Under the pieces are notes generated by a model. It had not been told where the DNA came from. It saw only the letters and a list, made by a program, of their open reading frames with translations, and searched no databases. Positions 1 through 7,047 of a stretch of DNA of 11,899 nucleotides are shown here, piece by piece (within the stretch, counting starts at the first letter, position 1; each line of letters begins with the position of its first letter). The translations under genes and the position numbers were made by a program. This stretch comes from Thermoplasmata archaeon. GTDB taxonomy: Archaea > Thermoplasmatota > Thermoplasmata > Lutacidiplasmatales > UBA184. The stretch is taken from positions 1-11,899 of the forward strand of contig JASHTI010000006.1 in the NCBI GenBank assembly GCA_030040625.1. Reading direction: 5' to 3'.

Positions 1-1316
1 AACTTCACCATCGCGATCACGATGAGGCCGGCGCCGAGCGCGACCGCCGCGCCGGAGATCAACCCGAGGAACTGGACCCACGCGGGGACGAACTGGTAGG
101 ACTGGAACAGCGACTCCAGCACCATCCACTCGCTGACGAAGCCGGCGAGCGGGGGCGCCGCGGCGAGGCTCAGGGTGGCGGCGAGCGTGCCGGCGAATGC
201 CGCACGGTCTCCCTGCTTGACCCGGCCCGCCACGGAGGTGAGGTCGAACGTGCCGGTCCCGTGCTCGGTCCAGCCCGCCGAGAGGAAGAGAACGGTCTTG
301 GCGACCGCGTGCGCGAGCGCCTGGTAGAACGCGGCGAAGAGGGCGAAGACGAAGAGGTCCGTGAGCCCTTCGGCCCGGGCGAGCAGGGCGATCCCGAGCG
401 CGACGAGGATGAGGCCGTTGTTCTCGATGGTGCTGTAGGCGGGCAGCCCCTTGGTGTGCTCGCTGACGGCGGCGAAGAGCGCCCCCAGCAGGACGGAGAC
501 GGCGCCGATCCCGAGCGTGACCGCCCCCCACCACAGCGCGGGGGTCCCGAGCAGGCTCAGCACCCGGAACAGACCGTAGGCGCCGGCGAGCGTGAGCGTG
601 GAGCTCAGGACCGCCGACGCGTTGGAGGGCGCCGACGAGTGGGCGATCGGGAGCCACTCGCTCATGTGGAACGGGGCGACTCCCATCTTCAGGGCGAAAC
701 CGAGGAGGGCCGCGATGAAGACGAGCGCCGAGAGGCTCCCGGCCGTGACGTACGGCACCTCGGCGAAAGTGCCGGTCCCGACCCGGAGCCCGGCGACCGC
801 CAGGATCACCAGCAGCGTGCTCGCCTCGCCGAAGACGAGGAAGACGAACGCCGCGGAGAAGACGCGCCCCCGGCGTCCCAGCGCCTGGAGGATCATCCCG
901 TACGAGGCGATCGTCATCGTCTCCCAGCCGATCAGGAACAGGAGCAGGCTCGAGGAGGCGACCAGGAGGGCGATCGATCCGAGCGTCACCGCGAAGCAGA
1001 TCGCCAGCAGCGGCGAGCGGCGCTCGTCGTAGGAGACCGAGTAGACCGACGTCGCCACCCAGACGATCGACGCGGCGAGCGCGAAGAACCCGGAGAGGCC
1101 GTCCAGCACCAGCGACTCCGGGTCGCCGAGCGGACCGGACCAGGCGAGCCCCCGGACCGGGCCGCCGACCAGCGCCTCCACCGCGGCCGCGAGGAGGAGG
1201 GTCGACGCGACCGCGGACGCCGCGTAGCCGAGCTTCGGCCGGACCGCGGCCAGCGCGGCGGCGCCGAAGAACCCGGCGACCGCGGCGGTCAGGACGGCGC
1301 CCCACGGGCCGATCAT
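1..1316 (-). CDS. HyfB/NuoL-like proton-translocating membrane subunit (partial, C-terminus beyond window)
   Basis: Antiporter-like membrane subunit of the Ehr/group-4 hydrogenase-related complex, expected to carry ions across the membrane. I translated 438 residues from the ATG at 1316; the gene runs off the left edge. HyfB proteins are usually about 650 residues, so roughly a third is missing. The protein is almost entirely hydrophobic helices. Key family residues are visible: Glu132 in GWETMTIASY, Lys210 in ALKMGVAPFHMSEWLP, His226 just after it, and Lys340 in HAVAKTVLF. These match the Glu/Lys/His proton-channel residues of NuoL/M/N and Mrp antiporters. The start is supported by GGTGA four bases upstream. 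It lies 4 bases after the stop of the small-subunit gene, so it belongs to the same operon and is last among the visible genes. The family is clear; the exact ion (H+ or Na+) is not. Confidence 0.9.
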   Translation of the reverse strand, partial: MIGPWGAVLTAAVAGFFGAAALAAVRPKLGYAASAVASTLLLAAAVEALVGGPVRGLAWSGPLGDPESLVLDGLSGFFALAASIVWVATSVYSVSYDERRSPLLAICFAVTLGSIALLVASSSLLLFLIGWETMTIASYGMILQALGRRGRVFSAAFVFLVFGEASTLLVILAVAGLRVGTGTFAEVPYVTAGSLSALVFIAALLGFALKMGVAPFHMSEWLPIAHSSAPSNASAVLSSTLTLAGAYGLFRVLSLLGTPALWWGAVTLGIGAVSVLLGALFAAVSEHTKGLPAYSTIENNGLILVALGIALLARAEGLTDLFVFALFAAFYQALAHAVAKTVLFLSAGWTEHGTGTFDLTSVAGRVKQGDRAAFAGTLAATLSLAAAPPLAGFVSEWMVLESLFQSYQFVPAWVQFLGLISGAAVALGAGLIVIAMVK

Positions 1317-1320
1317 CGGC

Positions 1321-2061
1321 TCACCGGTCCCCCCGCCCGCGGCCGGCGAGGCTCAGGATCCCGTCGAGGACCTGCACCGGGGTCGGCGGGCATCCGGGCA
1401 CGTAGAGGTCGACCGGCACCAGCTCGTCGCAGCCGGCGCGCAGGCCGGGGTTGCCCCGGAACGCGCCCCCGCTGATCCCGCAGGCGCCGAGGACCACCAC
1501 CGCCTTCGGCCCCGGCATCGCTTCGTACGCCCGTCGGAGCGGCTCGGCCATCTCCTCCGTCGGCGCGCCGACGATCACGAGCACGTCCGCGTGCCGGGGT
1601 GAGTTCGTGAAGAAGAGGCCGAGCCGGCTCGCGTCGTACAGCGGGTTGGCGAGCGCGAGGAGCTCGAGATTGCAGGCGTTGCAACTGCCGACGTCGACCA
1701 GGAAGAGGTGCAGGGAACGGCCCAAGCCCGCGAGCGGGGCCCGGCGCGGGTCGGGGCCGGCGTCGGAGGCCGCGGGACGCGCGAGAGCCGCGCGGCTCGG
1801 GCTGGAGGACTCGACGGCCCCGGCGAACCGGAAGCCGTCGGCGAGGCAGCGGGCGCAGCGGATGCACCGCCCCTGGTCAACGGCGACGCCCTCGATCGCA
1901 CCGACCGGGCAGCGATCGGGCCCCGGGCCCGCGGCCCGACCCTCCGGGCCGGCGAGGGGCGGCCGGGCCGTCGTCGGGACCTCCGCGTCGCTCGCGGGTA
2001 CGCGCGGATAGCGGCTCGTGAGCAACCCGCGATGCGCCGACTGCTCGATCCAGCTCGGCAT
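1321..2061 (-). CDS. Iron-sulfur subunit: ferredoxin domain fused to NuoB/HyfI-like small subunit
   Basis: Electron-transfer subunit of the complex, 246 residues. It fuses what E. coli makes as two proteins, HyfH and HyfI. The N-terminus (GLLTSRYP, residues 12-19) resembles HyfH/HycF. A single 4Fe-4S site follows: Cys51 (CPVGAI) with Cys66, Cys69 and Cys72 (CIRCARC). Ordinary HyfH has two such sites, so the ferredoxin part is reduced. After a Pro/Ala-rich linker (about 85-115) comes the NuoB-like domain with its proximal-cluster cysteines Cys127 and Cys130 (GSCNAC), Cys194 (GACGISGG) and Cys224 (PGCPP). All four are kept, so electrons can reach the large-subunit interface although that subunit has no NiFe site. 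The ATG at 2061 follows the large-subunit stop by 3 bases, and that stop lies within the GGTGA ribosome binding site. M. tuberculosis Rv0082 is a similar small oxidoreductase in a related cluster (recalled, not compared). Confidence 0.9.
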   Translation of the reverse strand: MPSWIEQSAHRGLLTSRYPRVPASDAEVPTTARPPLAGPEGRAAGPGPDRCPVGAIEGVAVDQGRCIRCARCLADGFRFAGAVESSSPSRAALARPAASDAGPDPRRAPLAGLGRSLHLFLVDVGSCNACNLELLALANPLYDASRLGLFFTNSPRHADVLVIVGAPTEEMAEPLRRAYEAMPGPKAVVVLGACGISGGAFRGNPGLRAGCDELVPVDLYVPGCPPTPVQVLDGILSLAGRGRGDR

Positions 2062-2064
2062 CGT

Positions 2065-3387
2065 TCACCGATCCGTTTCGGCGAAGACGAGGCCGAAGCT
2101 CTCGAAGGCGAAGTGGAAATCCGTGAACACCGCGCCGCGCATGCCGAACGCGAACGGAGGCCAGTTCGCCTGGCTCGGCGACCGGGCGGCGACGCCGACG
2201 ATCCGGCCGTCGGAGACCCGGACGTCGTAGACGAGGTCGCCGCTCGGCGCCTCGACCCGTCCGATCCCGCGTCCGGGCTCGACCGGCGGGGCCGGCGGCT
2301 CGGCGGCGGCCCCGGCCGCCGGCCACCGGTCGAGCATCTGCTCGAGCAGGAGGAAGCTCGCCCGGACCTCCTGCACCCGAACGAGGAGGCGCGCCAGCGC
2401 GTCGCCGTCGCGCTCGTCCGGCAGGGCCAGGAACAGGTCGTGGTACGGCGGCTCCGGGATGCGGAGGCGGTCGTCCCACGGCACGCCGGTCGCCCGAAGC
2501 GTCGGTCCGACCGCGCCCCACCGCACCGCCACGTCCCGAGGGACCGGACAGGTCGACTGGATCCGGTCGATGAACGTCCGGCTGTCGAGGAACAGCTCCC
2601 AGAGCTCGTCGAACTCCTCCGCCCGCGCGTGAAGGGCGGCCGCGACGTGCGGGCGGTCGGGCGGCTCCAGCCGACGCGCCGGCCCTCCCGGAAGGAAGGC
2701 GCCGAACAGCCACCGGTGGCCGAAGACCCGTCCCTGGAGGCGCAACATCTCCTCGGCGAGGGCATGGCTCTGCGCCGCCCCCACGTTCTGCGACGCCGCC
2801 TCGGCGATCCGGGCGAGGACGTGGACGTGATTGTAGATCCGCTGCAGCTCCTGGCCGACCGCGCGCACGGTGAGCTCCCGGAGGCCCACGGGGGTCTGGG
2901 TCGCGCTCTCGCAGGCCTGCAGGAAGGCGGCCGCATGCGACGCGGCGAAGTTGCCCGCGAGCCGCTCGACGCGCAGGCCCGCGTCGGCGACCGGAAGGCC
3001 CGCGAGCGCCGGCAGGGCCCGCCGCGACTTGTAGGCGCCGAGCGGCGTGAGCTCGAGGACCCGCTCCCCGTAGGTCACGACATCGAAGCGGCCGGACTCC
3101 GGCACGCCCATCGAGATCGGGCCGTACGGGAACGTGAACGTGCCGTATCCCTCCACGGTCTCCCGGGGCGCCAGCCCGCGGGGCGAGGCGCCCTCCGTCT
3201 GCTCCCGCCAGCAACGGTCGACCTCCTCCGGCAGCACCGGGGCGGGACGCCGGATGAGGACCGAGTCGCGCGACCGGTAGTCGTTGTACAGCGCGAAGGC
3301 GCCGTCCGGCGCGGCGTAGGCGAGGGCGCGGTCGGGCGTCAGCTCGAACTGCTCGCGCGGCTCCTCGCGCCAGCGGATGCGGCTCAC
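2065..3387 (-). CDS. HyfG/HycE/NuoD-like large subunit lacking all NiFe cysteines (Ehr type)
   Basis: Large subunit homologue of group-4 hydrogenases and complex I NuoD, 440 residues from a GTG at 3387 that overlaps the previous stop as GTGA; GGAGG lies upstream. The family fold is recognisable: FPYGPI at 86-91, YGERVLELTPLGAYKSR at 106-122, a helical segment RIYNHVHVLARIAEAASQNVGAA at 183-205, and GGPARR near 234. The hydrogenase motif RICGIC is RLAGNF here (142-147). The C-terminal DPCxxCTxR is GLVFAETDR (432-440), so the two pairs of Ni-binding cysteines became Ala/Phe and Val/Glu. Catalytic H2 chemistry at a NiFe centre is therefore not expected. At about 440 residues it is shorter than E. 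coli HyfG (about 555), and the N-terminal NuoC-like part (about 1-80) is short and degenerate. The remaining cysteines are scattered (59, 159 and one later) and do not form the motif. The family call is firm; the substrate is unknown. Confidence 0.9.
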   Translation of the reverse strand: MSRIRWREEPREQFELTPDRALAYAAPDGAFALYNDYRSRDSVLIRRPAPVLPEEVDRCWREQTEGASPRGLAPRETVEGYGTFTFPYGPISMGVPESGRFDVVTYGERVLELTPLGAYKSRRALPALAGLPVADAGLRVERLAGNFAASHAAAFLQACESATQTPVGLRELTVRAVGQELQRIYNHVHVLARIAEAASQNVGAAQSHALAEEMLRLQGRVFGHRWLFGAFLPGGPARRLEPPDRPHVAAALHARAEEFDELWELFLDSRTFIDRIQSTCPVPRDVAVRWGAVGPTLRATGVPWDDRLRIPEPPYHDLFLALPDERDGDALARLLVRVQEVRASFLLLEQMLDRWPAAGAAAEPPAPPVEPGRGIGRVEAPSGDLVYDVRVSDGRIVGVAARSPSQANWPPFAFGMRGAVFTDFHFAFESFGLVFAETDR

Positions 3388-4820
3388 GGCGCGCCTCCGC
3401 CGAAGAGGGCCGCCGCGGCCCGCAGCGCGGTCGAGAGGTACGGCAGGCTCGAGACCCCGATCGCCAGGGCGAAGGCGACGTTGAGGTAGGCGAGGCCGGA
3501 GCCCGGGTCGCCGTTCGCGGTCGCCGGGAGCGTCCCCTCGGTCGCTTCGCCGAAGACCATGCGGCCGACCTGGCCGTTCACCCCGAGGAACGCGACGAAG
3601 ATCGCGAGGACGAACAGGGCGGCGGCCCAGATCGCGCCGGCGGCGATCGCCCCGACGACGATCAGCAGCTCGCCCAGGAACGTGCCGAACGGAGGGGCGC
3701 CCGTGACCGCGAGCGAGGCGAGCACCCACGCCGCCCCGGTCCGGGGCATGCGCGTCTGAAGATCGCGGACCTCATCGATGCGGGTGGTCCCGGTTCCGGA
3801 GAGGACGTTGCCGGCGCAGTAGAAGGCGGCGGACTTGGCGAAGGCGTGGGCGACGATGAGGATCAGCGCCCCGTACAGCGCGATCCCGCCGATCGCGATG
3901 CCGGTGAGGGCGAGCCCCATCACCTCCATGCTGGAGTAGGCGAACATCCGCTTGAACGAACGCTGGCGCTGGAGCAGGAACGCCCCGACGAGCGCCGTCA
4001 CCAGACCGAAGGTCAGGAGCAGGTCGCGGATCACCGCCGGAACGGGGTTGCCGAGGACCTGGTAGACCCGGAGAAAGGCGTACAGCGCCGTCGGCAGCAG
4101 CACGCCGGAGAACATCGCCGAGATCGGCGACGGCGCTTCCGAGTGGGCGTCCGGCAGCCAGGTGTGCATCGGGAAGAGCCCGACCTTGGTGCCGTAGCCG
4201 ACGAGGGCGAGCGCGACGGCCATCAGGACCGGCAGCGTGATCGCCGGGGGGGTGGCCGCCAGGCGGTAGGTCGACAACGTCCCCGTGTCGGTGTACAGCA
4301 GCAGCAGCGCGAAGAGCGCGATCGTGAGGCCGGCCGAGGCGATCAGCGTGTAGCGCCACGCCGCCTCGACGCTCGTCGGGCGGCGCTCCAGGACGATGAG
4401 CAGCGCGCTCGAGACGGTCGTCGCCTCGATGCCGATCCACATCAGTCCGAGATCGGTGAAGAGCAGCGCCGCGATCATCGTGAAGGCGAACGCACAGAGG
4501 AGCGCGTAGTAGACCTGCGGCGTGAGGTACGGCCGGTGGACCGTTCGGAGGTACCGTTCCGAGTACCACGTGGAGGTGGCGAAGATGCTCGTCACCGTGA
4601 ACAGAAGGATCCCACTGAGCGCGTCGACCCCCAGGAACGGCCCCCAGCGGCCGCTGGCCGCCGTCACGAGCAGGCTCACGGCGGCTCCGAGGCTCAGGAG
4701 CGAGCCGGCCCGCGCCGCGGAGCGGGAAACGCCCGCGTAGGGGATGAGCGAGAGGACCGCGGCCGCCGAGGGCGCGGTCAGCAGGAGGAGGATCGCCCCC
4801 TGGGGGACGGAGGTGATCAT
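3384..4820 (-). CDS. HyfF/NuoN-like proton-translocating membrane subunit
   Basis: Second antiporter-like membrane subunit, 478 residues, with about 13-14 hydrophobic helices. The channel residues are present: Glu132 in WIGIEATT, Lys212 in GTKVGLFPMHTWLPDAHSEAPS, His226 just after it, and His325/Lys329 in AHAFAKSAAF. This is the arrangement of NuoL/M/N and HyfF, in which these residues relay protons. The length is close to HyfF (about 520) and to M. tuberculosis HycQ (about 490). The ATG overlaps the end of the HyfE-like gene as ATGA (4817-4820), with GGAGGAG about 9 bases upstream. Its own stop overlaps the next start. The complex therefore has two separate antiporter-like subunits, this one and the HyfB-like one at the left edge, which suggests ion pumping is its main output. 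Confidence 0.93.
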   Translation of the reverse strand: MITSVPQGAILLLLTAPSAAAVLSLIPYAGVSRSAARAGSLLSLGAAVSLLVTAASGRWGPFLGVDALSGILLFTVTSIFATSTWYSERYLRTVHRPYLTPQVYYALLCAFAFTMIAALLFTDLGLMWIGIEATTVSSALLIVLERRPTSVEAAWRYTLIASAGLTIALFALLLLYTDTGTLSTYRLAATPPAITLPVLMAVALALVGYGTKVGLFPMHTWLPDAHSEAPSPISAMFSGVLLPTALYAFLRVYQVLGNPVPAVIRDLLLTFGLVTALVGAFLLQRQRSFKRMFAYSSMEVMGLALTGIAIGGIALYGALILIVAHAFAKSAAFYCAGNVLSGTGTTRIDEVRDLQTRMPRTGAAWVLASLAVTGAPPFGTFLGELLIVVGAIAAGAIWAAALFVLAIFVAFLGVNGQVGRMVFGEATEGTLPATANGDPGSGLAYLNVAFALAIGVSSLPYLSTALRAAAALFGGGAP

Positions 4821-5464
4821 CCGGCGAGCTCCTCCAGCGCGCCCTGCTCGGGCGTGCCGGTGACGTCGCGCTGGATCGAGAGGATGACGCCGACCAGCAC
4901 GACACCGAGGACGTCCAGGAAGACCACGACCTCAACGAAGAGGGGGAAGTGCGGCGCGAAGAGCGCGCCCGCGTAGACCACGGCGTTCTCCTCCTCGAGG
5001 TAGCCGATCACCTGGACGATCGTGTTGCCCCGCGTCGCGAGCATCAGAAGCCCCTCGACGAGCAGGACGAACGGCAGCGCGCCCCCCGGCTGGGGAAAGA
5101 TCGTCGCGAGCGTCTCCTGGAAGACGAACCAGGCGATGATCGCAAGGGCCACGGCCGCCAGCGCGTGACCCGTCACCCGCTGGGCGGCGTGGACCTCGCG
5201 CAGACGCCACCGGAACGAACGGATCTGGCGGTCGAGGACCCACGGGATCAGGCCCGCCCGGACCGCGACGGCGAGCGCGGCGAGCAGCGCCAGGTCGACG
5301 CTCCGCTGGCTCCACGCGAGCCAGCCGAGCAGGACCCCGAGGAGCAGCGACTGCAGGGCGATCCCCCGGACCAGCGGCCCGACGAACGACTCGGACTGCA
5401 GGAACAGGGCGGTCAGCAGGATCCCGACGCCGACCAGGGCGACCAGCTCCGCGGCGGTGTCCAT
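4817..5464 (-). CDS. HyfE/HycP-like membrane subunit (NuoK-related)
   Basis: Small integral membrane subunit, 215 residues, six to seven hydrophobic segments. HyfE family signs are RAGLIPWVLDRQIR (69-82) and RGNTIVQVIGYLEEENAVVYAGALF (145-169); the latter contains the acidic 'GxLxxENxxxY' block that in NuoK-like proteins carries a buried glutamate used in proton transfer. The length matches HyfE (about 216) and M. tuberculosis HycP (about 220). The ATG comes immediately after the TAG of the HyfC-like gene with no gap, and a GGGGTG about 7 bases upstream can serve as ribosome binding site. The end overlaps the HyfF-like start. Placement between HyfC-like and HyfF-like genes is the usual order in group-4 hydrogenase operons. 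Confidence 0.9.
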   Translation of the reverse strand: MDTAAELVALVGVGILLTALFLQSESFVGPLVRGIALQSLLLGVLLGWLAWSQRSVDLALLAALAVAVRAGLIPWVLDRQIRSFRWRLREVHAAQRVTGHALAAVALAIIAWFVFQETLATIFPQPGGALPFVLLVEGLLMLATRGNTIVQVIGYLEEENAVVYAGALFAPHFPLFVEVVVFLDVLGVVLVGVILSIQRDVTGTPEQGALEELAG

Positions 5465-6421
5465 CTACGGCACCCCGAGCACGACGAACGCGAAGATCGA
5501 GAGGATCGCGAGCGAGAACGAGAGCGCGAGGAAGTCACGGATCTTGAAGAGACGGACCTTAGCGAGCGTCGCCTCGATCAGGACGACGACCGCCACCAGC
5601 AAGAGGAGCTTCGCGAGCAGGACCCCGATGTTCTCGCCCGCCGCCAGGAGCGTCGGCGCGGCGAACATCCCCCACGGAATCAGGAAGACGTTCAGGAACA
5701 CGGAGTAGAGGAGGAACTGCTTCATCCAGCCGTTCCAGCGGAGCACGCCGAGCAAGCGACCGGAGTGCTCGAAGATCCGGCCGTCCTCCAGCATGCCGAA
5801 CTCCATCAGTCCGGCGCTCTCGACCGGAAGCTTGCCGGTCTCCACGAGCAGGAGGAGGAAGAACGCGGCCGTGACGAGCAGGTGCGTCGGCGAGAGGTAG
5901 GCCTGCATCGAACTGGCGAGCAGGTTGTTCGTGACGTACGGGTTGTTGGTGCCGGTGATCACCGCGACCGCGAAGAACACGATGATCAGCGTCGGCTCGG
6001 CGAAGGCGGCGAAGGAGACCGTGCGGCTCGCGCCGAGCACGGCGTAGTTGCTGCCGGAGTCGATGGCGACGAGCAGCGTGACGATCCCCGCGAGCCCGAA
6101 GAGCAGCCCCCCGCCGAGGAAGTCGACGGTCGAAGCGAACGGGATCGGGTACGGCGTGATCACCGGCACGACGATCGCGATCGTGAGGTAGGCGCCAAAC
6201 GCGACGAACGGAGCGACGACGAAGAGCCGCGACGAGCCGACCGGCAGGAGCGTCTCCTTGCGCAGGTACTTGCGCAGATCGAAGTACGGCTGGAAGATCG
6301 AGGGTCCGGTCCGCGACTCGGTCCAGGCCTTCCACCGGCCGGCGATCCCCGCGATCAACGGTGCCAGCAGGAGGACGGTCGCCGCCTGCAGCAGATTGAC
6401 GACTTGCGCGGTCGCGTCCAT
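5465..6421 (-). CDS. HyfC/HycD/NuoH-like membrane anchor subunit
   Basis: First gene of the operon, 318 residues, about eight transmembrane helices. NuoH-family proteins anchor the peripheral redox arm and form the entry of the proton path. Visible family blocks are RTGPSIFQPYFDLRKYLRKE (37-56), GSNYAVLGASRTVSFAAFAEP (123-143), and LVETGKLPVESAGLMEFGMLED (192-213) with conserved Glu194, Glu201 and Glu207. I chose ATG 6421 because GGAG at 6434-6431 sits 9 bases upstream; a GTG at 6427 in the same frame would have only a 3-base gap. That GGAG lies inside a hairpin arm (see 6427-6450). It is separated by about 215 bp from the HxlR gene on the same strand, so a promoter is expected in between. 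Confidence 0.92.
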   Translation of the reverse strand: MDATAQVVNLLQAATVLLLAPLIAGIAGRWKAWTESRTGPSIFQPYFDLRKYLRKETLLPVGSSRLFVVAPFVAFGAYLTIAIVVPVITPYPIPFASTVDFLGGGLLFGLAGIVTLLVAIDSGSNYAVLGASRTVSFAAFAEPTLIIVFFAVAVITGTNNPYVTNNLLASSMQAYLSPTHLLVTAAFFLLLLVETGKLPVESAGLMEFGMLEDGRIFEHSGRLLGVLRWNGWMKQFLLYSVFLNVFLIPWGMFAAPTLLAAGENIGVLLAKLLLLVAVVVLIEATLAKVRLFKIRDFLALSFSLAILSIFAFVVLGVP

Positions 6422-6426
6422 GTGCA

Positions 6427-6450
6427 CCTACTCCGTTCTTCGGGAGTAGG
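6427..6450 (-). promoter_or_regulatory. Hairpin enclosing the ribosome binding site of the hyf-like operon
   Basis: Perfect inverted repeat with arms CCTACTCC (6427-6434) and GGAGTAGG (6443-6450) and an 8-base loop. In the mRNA (minus strand) the downstream arm reads GGAGUAGG and holds the Shine-Dalgarno GGAG for the ATG at 6421. Folding would hide the site, so this could control translation of the whole coupled operon. A protein operator with the same symmetry is the alternative. The repeat is seen directly; the function is inferred. Confidence 0.5.
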
Positions 6451-6636
6451 CGTCATTGGCCCCCGGGGGCAGTTTGCCGGCGAGCCGGCCGGCGGACGCC
6501 TCCGCCGACCGATAGTGAGCGGCCCGCCTACTTAGCGGTGCGGCCCCAGTCGGCGGGCCAGAAGGCCGGGGGGGTGCCCGGCCGGCGGTCGCGCGAGGAC
6601 GAAGCGGGCCGGCGCATCGGCGCGCTACCGGGGGCG
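6451..6636. other. Intergenic region between HxlR gene and hyf-like operon, with GC-rich palindromes
   Basis: No gene seen. It contains a perfect 12-bp palindrome GCCCCCGGGGGC (6459-6470) and a 7-bp-stem hairpin CGGCGGA-N4-TCCGCCG (6490-6507). Either could be a terminator for the HxlR gene, though neither is followed by a T-run, or a structured leader of the operon. A weak AT-richer patch (minus strand CTAAGTAG, about 6526-6533) is the best promoter candidate, about 100 bp upstream of the first gene. No function can be firmly assigned. Confidence 0.35.
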
Positions 6637-6987
6637 TCAGGGAGAGCTCCGCACCGGCGCGGACGCCGCGGCCAGCCAGCCGGCCAGCGGGAGCAACCGC
6701 TCGTAGAGCACCTGTCCGGCCGCCGTAAGGCGGTAGGCCCGTACGGGCCCTCGCGGACCGTCGACGGGGGTGCGTCGGACCAGTCGGGCCCGCTCGAGCG
6801 ACCGGAGCGTCGTCGTCAGGGTCGCCGGGCTCACCCCCGACAGGCATCGCTGGATCGGCCCGAAGCGAACCGCCCCGTACCGACCCAGGAGCGCGACGAT
6901 GCACACGGCCCACTTCTTGCCGACCACGTCGATCATGCCGATCGGCGGACAGGGACACTCCAGCGGCCCCTCGCAGCACTGCGACAC
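6637..6987 (-). CDS. HxlR-family winged-helix regulator with cysteine-rich N-terminus
   Basis: DNA-binding regulator of 116 residues, the usual HxlR length. The family pattern is clear: CPxxxxxxVVGKKWAVCIVALLG near 13-35, RFGPIQRCLSGVSPATLTTTLRSLERARLVRR (recognition helix and wing), then VRAYRLTAAGQVLYERLLPLAGW. HxlR proteins have one conserved cysteine near the N-terminus, and some sense oxidants or aldehydes through it. Here the start reads MSQCCEGPLECPCPP, with three extra cysteines (4, 5, 11 and 13 in all) and two more further on, which suggests thiol-based metal or metalloid sensing. The start is a GTG at 6987; a later ATG inside the domain would remove the cysteines and part of the first helix. 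It is divergent from the Cys-peptide/arsC/aquaporin operon and is its likely regulator. Confidence 0.85.
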   Translation of the reverse strand: MSQCCEGPLECPCPPIGMIDVVGKKWAVCIVALLGRYGAVRFGPIQRCLSGVSPATLTTTLRSLERARLVRRTPVDGPRGPVRAYRLTAAGQVLYERLLPLAGWLAAASAPVRSSP

Positions 6988-7014
6988 TCTGCCCGTACGT
7001 AGCGGCGGCTTATC

Positions 7015-7037
7015 ACCACTTCACTCATTGAAGTGGT
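7015..7037. promoter_or_regulatory. Probable HxlR operator in divergent promoter
   Basis: Perfect inverted repeat with 9-bp arms, ACCACTTCA (7015-7023) and TGAAGTGGT (7029-7037), separated by CTCAT. It lies 10 bp before the ATG at 7048 and 27 bp from the HxlR start, in the 60-bp divergent intergenic gap. Symmetry and size fit a dimeric winged-helix regulator. A TTATC patch at 7010-7014 could be part of the promoter. The repeat is seen; which protein binds it is inferred from position. Confidence 0.65.
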
Positions 7038-7047
7038 CGAGGAACCG

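Noticed and set aside
1..6421. A genuine H2-evolving group-4 hydrogenase or respiratory complex I
   Set aside because: The Ni-binding cysteines are absent, and the gene set and fused small subunit match Hyf/Ehr-type and not the NuoA-N arrangement.
261..6535. Long plus-strand open frames (about 261-1475, 1708-3489, 3846-4976, 4949-6535) rich in Arg, Glu and Gly
   Set aside because: They lie opposite the well-recognised hyf-like genes; their low-complexity charged composition is what antisense of very GC-rich membrane genes gives.
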